From positions 186,001 through 250,000 of the forward strand of contig CALXMW010000002.1 of the NCBI GenBank assembly GCA_944389585.1: 64,000 bases of DNA, in the 5' to 3' direction. The stretch is from an uncultured Kiritimatiellota bacterium (lineage in GTDB: Bacteria > Verrucomicrobiota > Kiritimatiellia > RFP12 > DVOR01). Both the position numbers and the translations under genes were made by a program. The notes under the pieces were generated by a model that was not told the DNA's origin, did not search any database, and saw only the letters and a program-made list of their open reading frames with translations. Positions 25,448 to 35,169 of this stretch are shown piece after piece (position 1 is the stretch's first letter; each line of letters opens with the position of its first letter).

Positions 25448-26608
25448 CAGGGCAAACGCATCTAATTTTGGTAAATATAAAGGGATGAATGAGAATCATG
25501 TTTTGTTTCGTTTGATGTTGGCGGTCAAAGAGCCCCGAGTGGCGCGGACACGGGTGTATGAACTGCCGCAAATTCTCTTTTGCGCCGTGGTGGCGATGCT
25601 CTCGGGGGCGACGACGTTCACGGAAATGGAACTTGTCACGAGGACGCGACGGAAGTGGATAGAGAAATGGATCGCATTGCCCGGAATACCGAGCCATGAC
25701 ACGTTCAATCGGGTGTTGCAATTGATCGAACCGCAGGCGTTGGAGGCCTTTCTGAGGGGCGTGGCCCAGTGGCTGGCGCAGGCCACGGGCGTGCCGCAAG
25801 GGATCGCGGTGGACGGAAAGACGGTGCGCGGGAGTCAGAAGGCGGGGAAGGCCATCCATCTGCTGAATGCCTGGGCGGACAAAACGCGCTTGGTCATCGG
25901 CCAACGTTTGGTGGACGGGAAGAGCAATGAAATCATGGAGGTTCCCCAACTCTTGGAGTCATTGTTTCTGGACGGTTGCGTCGTTACGGTCGATGCGCTC
26001 AACACCCAAACGGCCATCGCCCAAAAGATCGTCGACAAGGGCGCCGACTACGTCCTTCCCCTGAAAGGCAACCATCCCACGCACCAAAGTGTCGTCGCCG
26101 CGATCATGCGCGACGTCGCCGCCTCGCGGCCCCCCGACCTTGAGCAGGTCGAGAAAGACCACGGACGCCTGGAGACGCGCCGTTGTTGGGTCACCCCCGA
26201 GCTCTCCCTCTTCCTCGAAAAAGACAAGTGGCCGAAACTCCAAACGCTTGTGCGCATCGACCGCACCCGGTATTTCGCCGACGGCCACGAAACCACCGAG
26301 AGCGCACTCTTCCTCAGCAGCCTCCCCGCGGATGCTCCAACCATTGCCAATGCCGTCCGTCAGCACTGGGGCGTTGAAAACCAATGCCACTGGTGCCTCG
26401 ACGTCGTTTTCCGTGAAGACGCCTGCCGCGCCCGTTCGCGCAACGCCGCCCAAAACCTCTCCGTGCTTCGCGTTTGCCTCCTGAATCTGCTCCGCCGCCA
26501 CAAAACGCCCGCCGACAGTCTCCGCCGCATGATTATGCGTGCCGCCTTGGATCCCGCCTACCTCGAATTCCTCTTGAATCTTCAGCGAAATTAGATGCGT
26601 TTGCCCTG
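25448..26608 (+). mobile_element. Complete ISAs1-family insertion sequence (1161 bp)
   Basis: The element begins CAGGGCAAACGC and ends with the exact inverted copy; the terminal inverted repeats are 21 bp and perfect (25448-25468 and 26588-26608). It is bordered by a 10-bp direct repeat and holds one transposase gene. Perfect ends, an intact frame and identical target copies indicate recent insertion. The target is the last codons of a secreted-protein gene on the other strand. Confidence 0.95.
25485..26594 (+). CDS. ISAs1-family transposase (DDE)
   Basis: A 369-residue transposase. The N-terminal DDE_Tnp_1-associated domain includes RVYELPQILFCAVVAMLSG in part (YELPQIL). The catalytic acidic residues are in IAVDGKTVRGS, VVTVDALNTQ and the QHWGVENQCHWCLDVVFREDACR region (quoted in parts: HWGVEN, VVFREDACR), the glutamate/aspartate pattern of ISAs1/H-repeat elements. 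The ATG at 25485 begins at the conserved family N-terminus; the frame open back to 25386 reads through the inverted repeat and is not used. The stop codon TAG lies within the right inverted repeat. Confidence 0.95.
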   Translation: MNENHVLFRLMLAVKEPRVARTRVYELPQILFCAVVAMLSGATTFTEMELVTRTRRKWIEKWIALPGIPSHDTFNRVLQLIEPQALEAFLRGVAQWLAQATGVPQGIAVDGKTVRGSQKAGKAIHLLNAWADKTRLVIGQRLVDGKSNEIMEVPQLLESLFLDGCVVTVDALNTQTAIAQKIVDKGADYVLPLKGNHPTHQSVVAAIMRDVAASRPPDLEQVEKDHGRLETRRCWVTPELSLFLEKDKWPKLQTLVRIDRTRYFADGHETTESALFLSSLPADAPTIANAVRQHWGVENQCHWCLDVVFREDACRARSRNAAQNLSVLRVCLLNLLRRHKTPADSLRRMIMRAALDPAYLEFLLNLQRN

Positions 26609-26618
26609 GCCGCTCGGG
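26609..26618. repeat. 10-bp target-site duplication, right
   Basis: Second copy of GCCGCTCGGG, directly right of the insertion sequence. Confidence 0.92.
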
Positions 26619-28847
26619 CGGGTCGGCCTCGGCGTCGACCCGCTCCCAGAGGACGAGGGTGAGCGGCTCGGAGACCTCCTGGCCGATCTCGGTGCGGAGC
26701 TCGACCCAAAGGCGGGTGGCGCCCTCGGGGAGGGTGAGGAGCCCGCCGTACTCCAGGTAGGCGTTGGCGGCGGTGCACCGCTCGGTGAGGAGGCGCCAGG
26801 CCAGGGGGAGGGGCTGATCCCAGGGCTCGCTGAAGGCGGGGTCGGAGGCGGAGGCGCGGGTGAGGGCCGTGACGTCGTGGCCAAGGCCGTCGGCGCGGAG
26901 GCGCGCGACGGTGTTGAAGGCGGTGGGCAGCTCGTCGACGAGGGTCTCGCGGTCGCCGAGCAGGAGGGCGATGGCGCCGCCGTCGCCGAAGTTGAGGACG
27001 CCGGTGGTGCTGGTGACGGCGCCCTCGGGGAGGTCGTCCGGGGTGCTCCTGGCGTGCGCGAGGACGAGCTCGCCGTGGGCGGGGACAACGAGGGGATAGG
27101 TCTTCTCCCCGGCGTCGTCCTTGAGGGAGAAGTCCCAGAAGCTGTGCTTGCCGGTGGAGGCGCTGGTCAGGCGCAGGGCATAGTTCCCGCCGTCGAGAGC
27201 GATGTCGCGGCCGGTGGTGTTGGTGAGGACGACGGCCTTGGCGGCGTCGAGGTCGAGCCCCTCCTTCCCGGCGTTGCCGGTGAGGAAGGCGCGCGTCAGG
27301 TACAGCCCCGGCTCGGGGCCGCCCTCGGCGGGCGTCTCGGCGTAGAAGTCCAGGCGGATGGCGGGGTTCTCGGCGAGGGTGTCGCCGTAGGCCGCCCAGT
27401 CGAAGACGATGGCCCCGCCGCCGTGCGTGGCTTTCGGGATGGGCACGGGCAGGAGGCTGACGCGCGCGGAGAGCGGCGCGCCGGAGACGAGCGAACGGTC
27501 GTCGCGCCGGAAGCGGGCGCGCACGCCGACCGCCACCTCCCGCCCCGCGGGCAGGCCCGTCACCTCCGCCTCCAGGCGCTGGCCCATCGCCTTGACGACC
27601 CGCTCCCAGAGGATGTCGGCGCGCGTGCCGCGGAGCGTGACGGAGGCGGGCGGCTCGGCGGCGTCGGTGCGCAGGCGGAAGCCCTCGCCCGGCGCGAGCG
27701 CCAGCCCGAAGAAGAGCTCGCTGGCCCCGACGAAGAGCGGCGCCCACGCGCCCGCCTCGGGGCAGGCCTCCAGGTAATCGCCCGGGCCGATGCCCGCGGC
27801 GTTCACGACCAGGTCGGAGAGCGCGCCGCCGCCCGCCGCGGCCAGGTCGATCAGGTCGGAGACCCAGGCCGAGCCCTGGCGCGTCCACGTGGGGCGGAAG
27901 GTGGCGGAATAGTCGCCGCCGGCCGCGTCCTCCACCGTCACGACGAAGTCCTCGGCCGTGAGGACGCCCAGGGGGCGCTCCCACGTCAGGGAAAAGCCGG
28001 TGCGCGTGACGGCCGAGACGCCCAACTCGCGCGCCGGGTTGAAGCTGCGCACGCGCACCTCATACGTCTGCTCGAAGCGGTTCCCGAGCGTGTCCTGGAC
28101 GGCGAGGGTGAGCGGGTAATCGCCGGGCGCCGAGGGCGCGACGAAGCGCACGGGCGTGCGGAAATCGTCGGTGGGGGCGCGCCGCTCGCCGTTGAACGCC
28201 CAGGCGACGGCATAGTCGCCCGAGCCGCCCGTGCAGTCGTCCACCGTGCAGAAGAGCGTCTCGCCCGGGGAGACCTCGCGGTAGAAGGAGACGTCGGGCG
28301 CGATTGAGGGCACCGTCGCGCGCCACTCCACGCGGTGGACCTCGAAGATGGCCTCGCCGGCGTTGCTGAAGCGCAGCTCGTCGGCCTCGACCTTGGGGCT
28401 GAAGGTGAAGATCACCGTCCGCGTCCGCCCTGGCTCGTCGACGGTGAAGGGCTTGGAGGAGACCGTCGAGCCCGCCGTCAGCGTCAGCGCCAGCGCCTTG
28501 CCCACGTTGCTGGCCGAGGCCACGCCGCAGGTCACGGCCACATAGGCGATCGGCTCGGGCAAGCCCAACTCGCCCACCAGCACGGATTTCCCCTCCGTGC
28601 GCAGGCCCACGCCGTCGCGCCGCGCGTAGCAATAATGCGCGTCGTCCAGGCTATGCCACTGCGGCCGGTTCGCCGTGTAGGGGTCCTTGTCCCCGCCCAG
28701 GCGGATGCTCGAGGCGGCCTCGTTCGGCGCCAACCCGCCGAGATCCAGCTTGTTCGGCGTCGCCAGCAACGCCCCCGTGTCGCCCGAGGCCCGGGCCAGG
28801 GCGGCCAGCCCAAGCGCGAGGCAAAACGCCGTCAAGAAGCGGGTCAT
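26609..28847 (-). pseudogene. Secreted Ig/fibronectin-like and lamin-tail-like protein, 3' end broken by IS
   Basis: About 746 residues are encoded before the insertion. A signal peptide (MTRFLTAFCLALGLAALARA) is followed by a jelly-roll-like region, a PKD-like segment (residues 195-275, PGETLFCTVDD to YEVRVRSF), fibronectin-like repeats, and near 545-640 a lamin-tail-like domain marked by VVLTNTTGRDIALDGGNYAL. The original product ended about 7 residues after the insertion point; the present frame reads on antisense through the insertion sequence to 25959, adding roughly 200 foreign residues. The protein may still be exported but with an altered C-terminus. It follows gltX-rdgB with a C10 tract at 28854-28863 in the gap. 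Function unknown. Confidence 0.8.
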
Positions 28848-28870
28848 GCGCTACCCCCCCCCCGCGTGAC

Positions 28871-29452
28871 TCAGCCCAGCCCCCAGGCCTCGCGGGCCAG
28901 GGCGAAGGCCCGCGCGCGGTGCGAGAGCCCGGCCTTCACGGCCTCGGGCAGCTCGCCGAAGGAGCGGCCGTGCCCCTCCGGCGCGAAGAGCGGGTCATAG
29001 CCGAAGCCGTTGCCCCCGCGCGCCTCGGGCAGGATGCGCCCCCGGCACTCGCCGCGGAGCGTGCGCGTCTCCCGGCCCGGCGCGGCCAGGGCCAGGGCGC
29101 AGACGAAGCGGGCGGCGCGCCGCGCCTCGGGCACGCCGGCGAGCGCGCGCAGGAGCTTGGCGTTGTTGGCCGCCGTGTCGCCGTGGGCGCCGGCGTAGCG
29201 GGCGGAGCGGACGCCGGGCTCGCCGCCGAGGGCCTCCACCTCCAGGCCCGAATCGTCGGCTAGGGCGGGCAGGCCGGTGGCGTCGCGCCAGGCCTCGGCC
29301 TTGATGCGGGCATTCGCCTCGAAGGTCGCGCCCGTCTCCTCGGGGTCGGGCACGCCGGGGAAGGCGTCGGTGCCCACGAGCTCGACGCCCGGGAGCATCG
29401 CGCGGATCTCGGCGAGCTTGTGGGCGTTGCGCGTGGCCAGGAGGAGCCTCAC
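28871..29452 (-). CDS. rdgB: RdgB/HAM1 non-canonical purine NTP pyrophosphatase
   Basis: A 193-residue cytoplasmic house-cleaning enzyme hydrolysing ITP, dITP and XTP to monophosphates. Family motifs are clear: ATRNAHKLAEI at residues 6-16, ALADDSGLEVEALGG near 68-82 with the metal-binding aspartates, GFGYDPLF near 147-154 and SHRARAF near 178-184. Length is typical. The start overlaps the gltX stop as ATGA. Confidence 0.95.
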   Translation of the reverse strand: MRLLLATRNAHKLAEIRAMLPGVELVGTDAFPGVPDPEETGATFEANARIKAEAWRDATGLPALADDSGLEVEALGGEPGVRSARYAGAHGDTAANNAKLLRALAGVPEARRAARFVCALALAAPGRETRTLRGECRGRILPEARGGNGFGYDPLFAPEGHGRSFGELPEAVKAGLSHRARAFALAREAWGLG

Positions 29453-30774
29453 AGCGTCCCCTCCCGGAGGCGCGCGGCCACGGCGCGGAGGCGGCGGAGG
29501 GTGCGTTCGCGGCCCAGCAGCCAGAGCATCTCGAAGAGGCCGGGGCCCTCGGCGCGGCCGGAGACGGCCACGCGGATGGGGTGGACGAGCGGGCCCATGC
29601 CGCAGCCTTTGGCCTCGCCCAGGGCGCGGACGAGGGCCTCGAGCGAGGCGACGGTGAAGTCCGGCGCGGCCTCGATGGCGGCGGCGGCCTCGTCGAGGAC
29701 GGCGGCGGCGCCGTCGGCATGGAGGCGCTTGGCCACGGCCTTTTCGTCAAAGGGGTAGTCCTCGGCGAAGAACCAGCGGCAGTTGCCGGGGATGTCGGCG
29801 TAGGTCTTGGTGCGGGGCTGGATCTGGTCGAGCAGCTCGGCGCGCAGGCCGTTGAGGGGCTCGTGGGGCAGGCCGGCGGCGGCGAGGCGCGCGTCGAAGG
29901 CGGCCTCGAAGGCGGCGCGGGGCTGGCGGGCGATGTACTCGCCGTTCATCCAGGTGAGCTTTTTGACGTCGAAGCGCGCGGGGCTGGCCTTGCAGTGGGC
30001 GAAGTCGAAGGCCTGGGCCATCTCCTGGCGGGTCATGATCTCGCGGTCGCCGCCGGGGGCCCAGCCCAGGAGCGCCAGGAAGTTGAAGAGCGCGTCGGGG
30101 AGGAAGCCCTGCTCGCGGAACTCGCCCACGAAGGCCGCGCCGTCGCGCTTGGAATAGGGCTTGCCCTGGTTGTTGACGATCATGGGCAGGTGGGCGTAGC
30201 GCGGGATGGGGGCGCCCAGGGCCTTGAAGAGCTGGATGTGCTTGAAGGTGTTCTCCACGTGGTCGTCGCCGCGGATGATGTGGGTGACGCCCTGGGTGAT
30301 GTCGTCGAGCACGTTGGCCAGGTGGAAGACGGGCGAGCCGTCGGAGCGCACGATGACGAAGTCCTGCGTGTCCTTCGCCTGCTTGCGCATGCGGCCCTTG
30401 ACCAGGTCGTCGTACGCGATGACGCCCTCCTTGGGCATCCGGAAGATGACGCACTCGCCCTGGCCGCCCTTGTTCTCCCTGTAGGCCAGGCCGCGGCGGA
30501 GGAGCTCCTCGGCCACCTCCAGGTGGTGCGCGCGCTGGCTGGTCTGGTAAAGGATCTCGCCGTCCCAATCCAGCCCCAGCCACTTCATGCAGTCCAGGAG
30601 CGCCTGGATGGCCTCGGGCGTCGAACGTTCCAGATCCGTGTCCTCCACGCGCAGGAGAAAGGCCCCGCCCACGTGCCGGGCGAAGAGCCAGTTGAAGATC
30701 GCCGCGCGGATGTTCCCGATGTGTACCTTGCCCGTCGGCGAAGGCGCGAAACGAACCCGGATCTGCTCTGCCAT
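29449..30774 (-). CDS. gltX: Glutamate--tRNA ligase (class I, possibly non-discriminating)
   Basis: A 441-residue aminoacyl-tRNA synthetase. The HIGH-like HIGNIRAAIFNWLFA is at residues 18-32, RVEDTDLERS near 42 contacts glutamate/ATP, and YSKRDGAAFV near 200 is the KMSKS loop. The protein is shorter than the usual 465-490 residues, with a compact anticodon-binding end. No glnS is visible in the window, so whether it also charges tRNA-Gln cannot be judged. A minus-strand extended -10 TGGTATACT (30801-30796) and AAAGGG 7 bases before the ATG define its start. Cotranscribed with rdgB and the IS-broken gene. Confidence 0.94.
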   Translation of the reverse strand: MAEQIRVRFAPSPTGKVHIGNIRAAIFNWLFARHVGGAFLLRVEDTDLERSTPEAIQALLDCMKWLGLDWDGEILYQTSQRAHHLEVAEELLRRGLAYRENKGGQGECVIFRMPKEGVIAYDDLVKGRMRKQAKDTQDFVIVRSDGSPVFHLANVLDDITQGVTHIIRGDDHVENTFKHIQLFKALGAPIPRYAHLPMIVNNQGKPYSKRDGAAFVGEFREQGFLPDALFNFLALLGWAPGGDREIMTRQEMAQAFDFAHCKASPARFDVKKLTWMNGEYIARQPRAAFEAAFDARLAAAGLPHEPLNGLRAELLDQIQPRTKTYADIPGNCRWFFAEDYPFDEKAVAKRLHADGAAAVLDEAAAAIEAAPDFTVASLEALVRALGEAKGCGMGPLVHPIRVAVSGRAEGPGLFEMLWLLGRERTLRRLRAVAARLREGTL

Positions 30775-30795
30775 GTCAAAACCCTTTCGCGCGCC

Positions 30796-30801
30796 AGTAT
30801 A
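30796..30801 (-). promoter_or_regulatory. Extended -10 promoter of gltX
   Basis: Minus strand TGGTATACT; predicted start about 15 bases before the gltX ATG. It is back to back with the plus-strand promoter of the second RNA leader. Confidence 0.55.
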
Positions 30802-30835
30802 CCATAATCCCCGCCGCGCCGCGCGGAAAAAAGGC

Positions 30836-30866
30836 TTGCATGGGGGTGGGGGGAATGTGCTATCTT
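30836..30866 (+). promoter_or_regulatory. Promoter of the second structured-RNA leader
   Basis: -35 TTGCAT (30836-30841) and extended -10 TGCTATCTT (TATCTT 30861-30866) with a 19-base spacer, long but offset by the TGn element. The predicted start near 30873 coincides with the first conserved bases of the RNA, as in copy 1. Confidence 0.65.
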
Positions 30867-30870
30867 AGTG

Positions 30871-31040
30871 GCACGCCGTGGGAGAGCCGCGGCAAACGTT
30901 GCGCTTTGCGCGATGGGTCGCCATCTGAAACCTGAGAACTTTCATCCCTGTGCGACGCCTCAAGCAAAGTGCGCCGGTTTTCGGCGCACGCTTGATTGCG
31001 TACAGGGAGGGCTTCTCAGGGCCTCAGATGGACGCATGGA
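30871..31040 (+). ncRNA. Candidate structured cis-regulatory RNA, copy 2
   Basis: Homologue of 19840-20009. Shared blocks: GCACGC, GGGAGAGCCGC, GCGCTTTGCGC (30901-30911), CTGAAAC and ACTTTCATC (30938-30946). Helices: P1 CCATCTGA (30921-30928) with TCAGATGG (31024-31031); P2 CCTGAGAA (30931-30938) with TTCTCAGG (31013-31020); P3 CCCTGT (30946-30951) with ACAGGG (31002-31007); TCAAGC (30960-30965) with GCTTGA (30990-30995); P4 GTGCGCCG (30969-30976) with CGGCGCAC (30982-30989). Positions and nesting equal copy 1 while helix sequences differ, which is covariation. It precedes the PEP-CTERM gene by about 150 bases. Confidence 0.78.
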
Positions 31041-31133
31041 GGGCGTGCGCCACTTCATGCGGGGCCTTTCGGGGAGCGCGTGCGCACACGGGCGCGTGTC
31101 TGTGGCGCGACAGCCAGAGGGGCCCCCGTCTTT

Positions 31134-31170
31134 CCCGCCCCGGTTCCCTTCGGCCATCCGTCGGGGCGGG
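31134..31170 (+). promoter_or_regulatory. Hairpin abutting the PEP-CTERM Shine-Dalgarno
   Basis: CCCGCCCCG (31134-31142) pairs with CGGGGCGGG (31162-31170), ending directly before AAGGAG (31171-31176). Together with the RNA element upstream it could act as an expression platform that controls ribosome access. The bases from 31041 to 31133 are GC-rich with no gene that I can support. Confidence 0.5.
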
Positions 31171-31188
31171 AAGGAGAAACAACGCAAC

Positions 31189-31884
31189 ATGAAGAAAACG
31201 CTTCTCACCGCGGCCTTCGCCGCGCTGGCCCTGGGCGCCGCCCAGGCCGTCGCGTGGAGTTGGACGTCCACCCCTGATGCCGGCTATGGCACGGCCACCG
31301 GCGCCCCCGCCGTCTCGGCGTGGGATGGCACCTCCGGCGGCATGATGACCTACGCCGCGAAGATGACCTTCGGCAGCTCCGTCACGGGGTCGACCGTCAT
31401 CTTCCAGCTGAGCAACAGCACGGTCGGCTCGGGCAACAACGCCGGAAGCACGCCCAACATCAACGGCTTCCGGGTCAGCCTCAACACCAACGGCTCCCTG
31501 ACGCTCAACGTCAGCAACACTGCCGGGACGGCTTGGGACACGACGACGGCGACTGCCACCACGTCGAACGTGAACGTGTTGGACGGCACCCACGCCATCG
31601 GCGTGGCGTTCAACAACAACGCTAGCTCCTCCCTGGCCACCGCCAGCCTCTACCTGGACGGCGTTGAGGTGGCCTCGACCCGGGTCTCCGGCCACTTCTG
31701 GAAGGCCACGCTGGACACGCTGACGTTCGGCGCGGAGGGCGTCACCTTCGACGTCGAGCTCGCCGCCTACGAAGGCATCCTGGCCGCCTCTGACGTGACG
31801 ATCCAGACCGTGCCCGAGCCGACGGCGCTGGCGCTTTTGGCGCTGGGCGTGGCGGGCATCGCGCTCCGCCGCCGCGCGGCGTAA
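31189..31884 (+). CDS. PEP-CTERM sorting-domain protein (LamG-like)
   Basis: A 231-residue exported protein: signal peptide of about 22 residues, then a Ser/Thr/Asn-rich beta region of about 180 residues (FRVSLNTNGSLTLNVSNT, DGTHAIGVAFN, LYLDGVEV) that resembles a concanavalin/LamG-type fold, and a C-terminal tail VPEPTALALLALGVAG followed by IALRRRAA. That tail is the PEP-CTERM signal recognised by exosortase, which anchors or releases proteins at the surface in exopolysaccharide-making bacteria. No exosortase is in the window. It is a single-gene unit between the RNA leader and a strong terminator. Confidence 0.88.
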   Translation: MKKTLLTAAFAALALGAAQAVAWSWTSTPDAGYGTATGAPAVSAWDGTSGGMMTYAAKMTFGSSVTGSTVIFQLSNSTVGSGNNAGSTPNINGFRVSLNTNGSLTLNVSNTAGTAWDTTTATATTSNVNVLDGTHAIGVAFNNNASSSLATASLYLDGVEVASTRVSGHFWKATLDTLTFGAEGVTFDVELAAYEGILAASDVTIQTVPEPTALALLALGVAGIALRRRAA

Positions 31885-31902
31885 GCGGCCGCTTGGCCGA
31901 AC

Positions 31903-31936
31903 AAAAGGGGCCCCCGGCGCGCCGGGGGCCCCTTTT
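31903..31936. terminator. Bidirectional terminator
   Basis: AAAAGGGGCCCCCGGC and its inverted copy ending CCCCTTTT form a 12-15 bp hairpin flanked by A and T runs, serving both the PEP-CTERM gene and the convergent phoR. Confidence 0.9.
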
Positions 31937-31948
31937 CGCCGCGGGGTC

Positions 31949-33709
<1,761 letters not shown>

Positions 33710-33734
33710 GGCGGCGCGGGGGGTTGGCGGGGTT

Positions 33735-33750
33735 GGGGGGGGGGGGGGGG
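33735..33750. repeat. 16-bp homopolymeric G/C tract between phoB and phoR
   Basis: Sixteen consecutive G on the plus strand (C on the coding strand), 2 bases past the phoB stop and about 25 before the phoR start. Such a tract is prone to slippage in replication and sequencing. Confidence 0.9.
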
Positions 33751-33751
33751 T

Positions 33752-34429
33752 TCAGCCGCGCATGCGGTAGCCGACGCCGCGGACGGTCTCGAGGCGTTCG
33801 CCGAAGGGGCCGAGCTTGCGGCGGAGGTTGACGATCTGGACGTCGACGGCGCGGTCGGTGACGGGGTAGTCCTCGCCTTTGGTGCGGGCGACGATCTGGC
33901 CGCGGGTGTAGACGTGGCCGGGGCGGGAGCTGAGGAGGGCCAGGAGGTCGAACTCGCCGCAGGTGAGGGTGAGCTCCTGGCCGGCGAGGGTGGCGCGGCG
34001 CTGGCCGGGGAGGAGGGTGAGGGAGGCGTAGCGGATGATTTCCTCGGGAGGGTCTTCCTCGCCGCGGCGCAGGAGGGCGCGGATGCGGGCGATGAGGACT
34101 TTGTTGGAGAAGGGCTTGGTGACGTAGTCGGAGGCGCCCATCTCGAGGCCGAGGACGATGTCGTTTTCCTCGCTTTTGGCGGTGAGCATGAGGACGGGGA
34201 CGGCGGCGAGGGCGGGGTCGGCCTTGAGCTTGCGCAGGACGCCGAGGCCGTCGAGGCCCGGGAGCATCCAGTCCAGGAGGATGAGGTCGGGGCGTTGGGC
34301 CTTGGCCTTGGCGACGGCCTGGGGGCCGTCCTCGGCCTCGTCGCAGGTGAAGCCTGCGGCGACGAGGTTGATGCGGATGAGGTCTCGGATGGCCTCTTCG
34401 TCCTCGACGATCAGGATCATGTTTGCCAT
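33752..34429 (-). CDS. phoB: PhoB-type response regulator
   Basis: A 225-residue OmpR-family regulator. Receiver domain: acidic pair in VEDEEA (8-13), phosphoacceptor D in LLDWMLPGLDG near 52-62, T in MLTAKSE near 81, K in YVTKPFS near 103. The C-terminal winged helix ends with AVDVQIVNLRRKLG and VRGVGYRM. It activates the pst operon under phosphate starvation. It sits 20 bases after phoU in the order phoU-phoB-phoR. Confidence 0.94.
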   Translation of the reverse strand: MANMILIVEDEEAIRDLIRINLVAAGFTCDEAEDGPQAVAKAKAQRPDLILLDWMLPGLDGLGVLRKLKADPALAAVPVLMLTAKSEENDIVLGLEMGASDYVTKPFSNKVLIARIRALLRRGEEDPPEEIIRYASLTLLPGQRRATLAGQELTLTCGEFDLLALLSSRPGHVYTRGQIVARTKGEDYPVTDRAVDVQIVNLRRKLGPFGERLETVRGVGYRMRG

Positions 34430-34449
34430 GGGGTGCCTCCGGGCGTGCT

Positions 34450-35121
34450 TCAGGCCTCGATGCGTTTTTGGTGGCGGACGATCTGGCCTTCCTCGAGGTA
34501 GACGACGTCCTCGCAGATGTTGGTGGCGATGTCGGCGATGCGCTCGATGCAGTGCGAGACGGTGACGCAGTCGAGGGCGTAGGCGGCCTGGGCGGGGTCT
34601 TTGAGGAGGCGGTCGCGGGCGTTGGCGTAGTGGGCGGCGTTGAGGGCGTCGACGGCGTCGTCCTCGAGGATGATCTTGCGCGCGAGGTCGGAGCGGTGGC
34701 AGACGAAGGCGTCGAGGGCGCCGCGGAGCATCCGGTGGGCGCGCTCGAGCATGGGGGCGAAGTCGAAGCGGGCCTCGGGGGGGACGTGGGCCTCGGCCAT
34801 GTCGAGGGCGCGGGCGGCGATGTTGGAGGCCATGTCGGCGACGCGCTCGACCTCGCCGTTGACCTTGAGGATGGTGACGATGAGGCGGAGGTCGCCGGCG
34901 ACGGGCTGGTAGAGGGCCATGAGCTTGAGGCACTCCTCCTCGATGGCGACCTCCTCGGCGTCGATGGCCGAGTCCGAGGCGATGAGGGCGCGCGCGTCGG
35001 CGGCGGGGGCGGAGCCGTCGACGGCGCGGATGGCGCGCACGAGGGCGCGGTCGGCGGAGGTGGCGAGGTCAAGCAGGCGCTGCTTGAGCGATTCGATCTC
35101 GAAGTTGAAACGGTCTCTCAT
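34450..35121 (-). CDS. phoU: Phosphate transport accessory regulator PhoU
   Basis: A 223-residue all-helical protein of two three-helix repeats. The metal-binding motifs are seen as DMASNIAARA near 97 and ERIADIATNICEDVVYL near 190, in the usual E/DxxxD spacing. It links the Pst transporter to PhoR and represses signalling at high phosphate. Length is normal. A TATAAT lies on the minus strand at 35167-35162 and may give the phoU-phoB-phoR part its own promoter. Confidence 0.95.
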   Translation of the reverse strand: MRDRFNFEIESLKQRLLDLATSADRALVRAIRAVDGSAPAADARALIASDSAIDAEEVAIEEECLKLMALYQPVAGDLRLIVTILKVNGEVERVADMASNIAARALDMAEAHVPPEARFDFAPMLERAHRMLRGALDAFVCHRSDLARKIILEDDAVDALNAAHYANARDRLLKDPAQAAYALDCVTVSHCIERIADIATNICEDVVYLEEGQIVRHQKRIEA

Positions 35122-35161
35122 TTCCTGAAATCCTTGGCGGGGGGTGTCAAACGCGGTGGCT

Positions 35162-35167
35162 ATTATA
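35162..35167 (-). promoter_or_regulatory. Possible internal promoter before phoU
   Basis: Minus strand GTTATAAT contains a perfect TATAAT about 40 bases before phoU. The -35 region falls inside the end of pstB and is weak. Confidence 0.4.
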
Positions 35168-35169
35168 AC

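Noticed and set aside
25959..28847. A 962-residue open frame on the minus strand
   Set aside because: The part below 26609 is antisense to the IS transposase; only 26609-28847 is native coding sequence, so the long frame is a product of the insertion.
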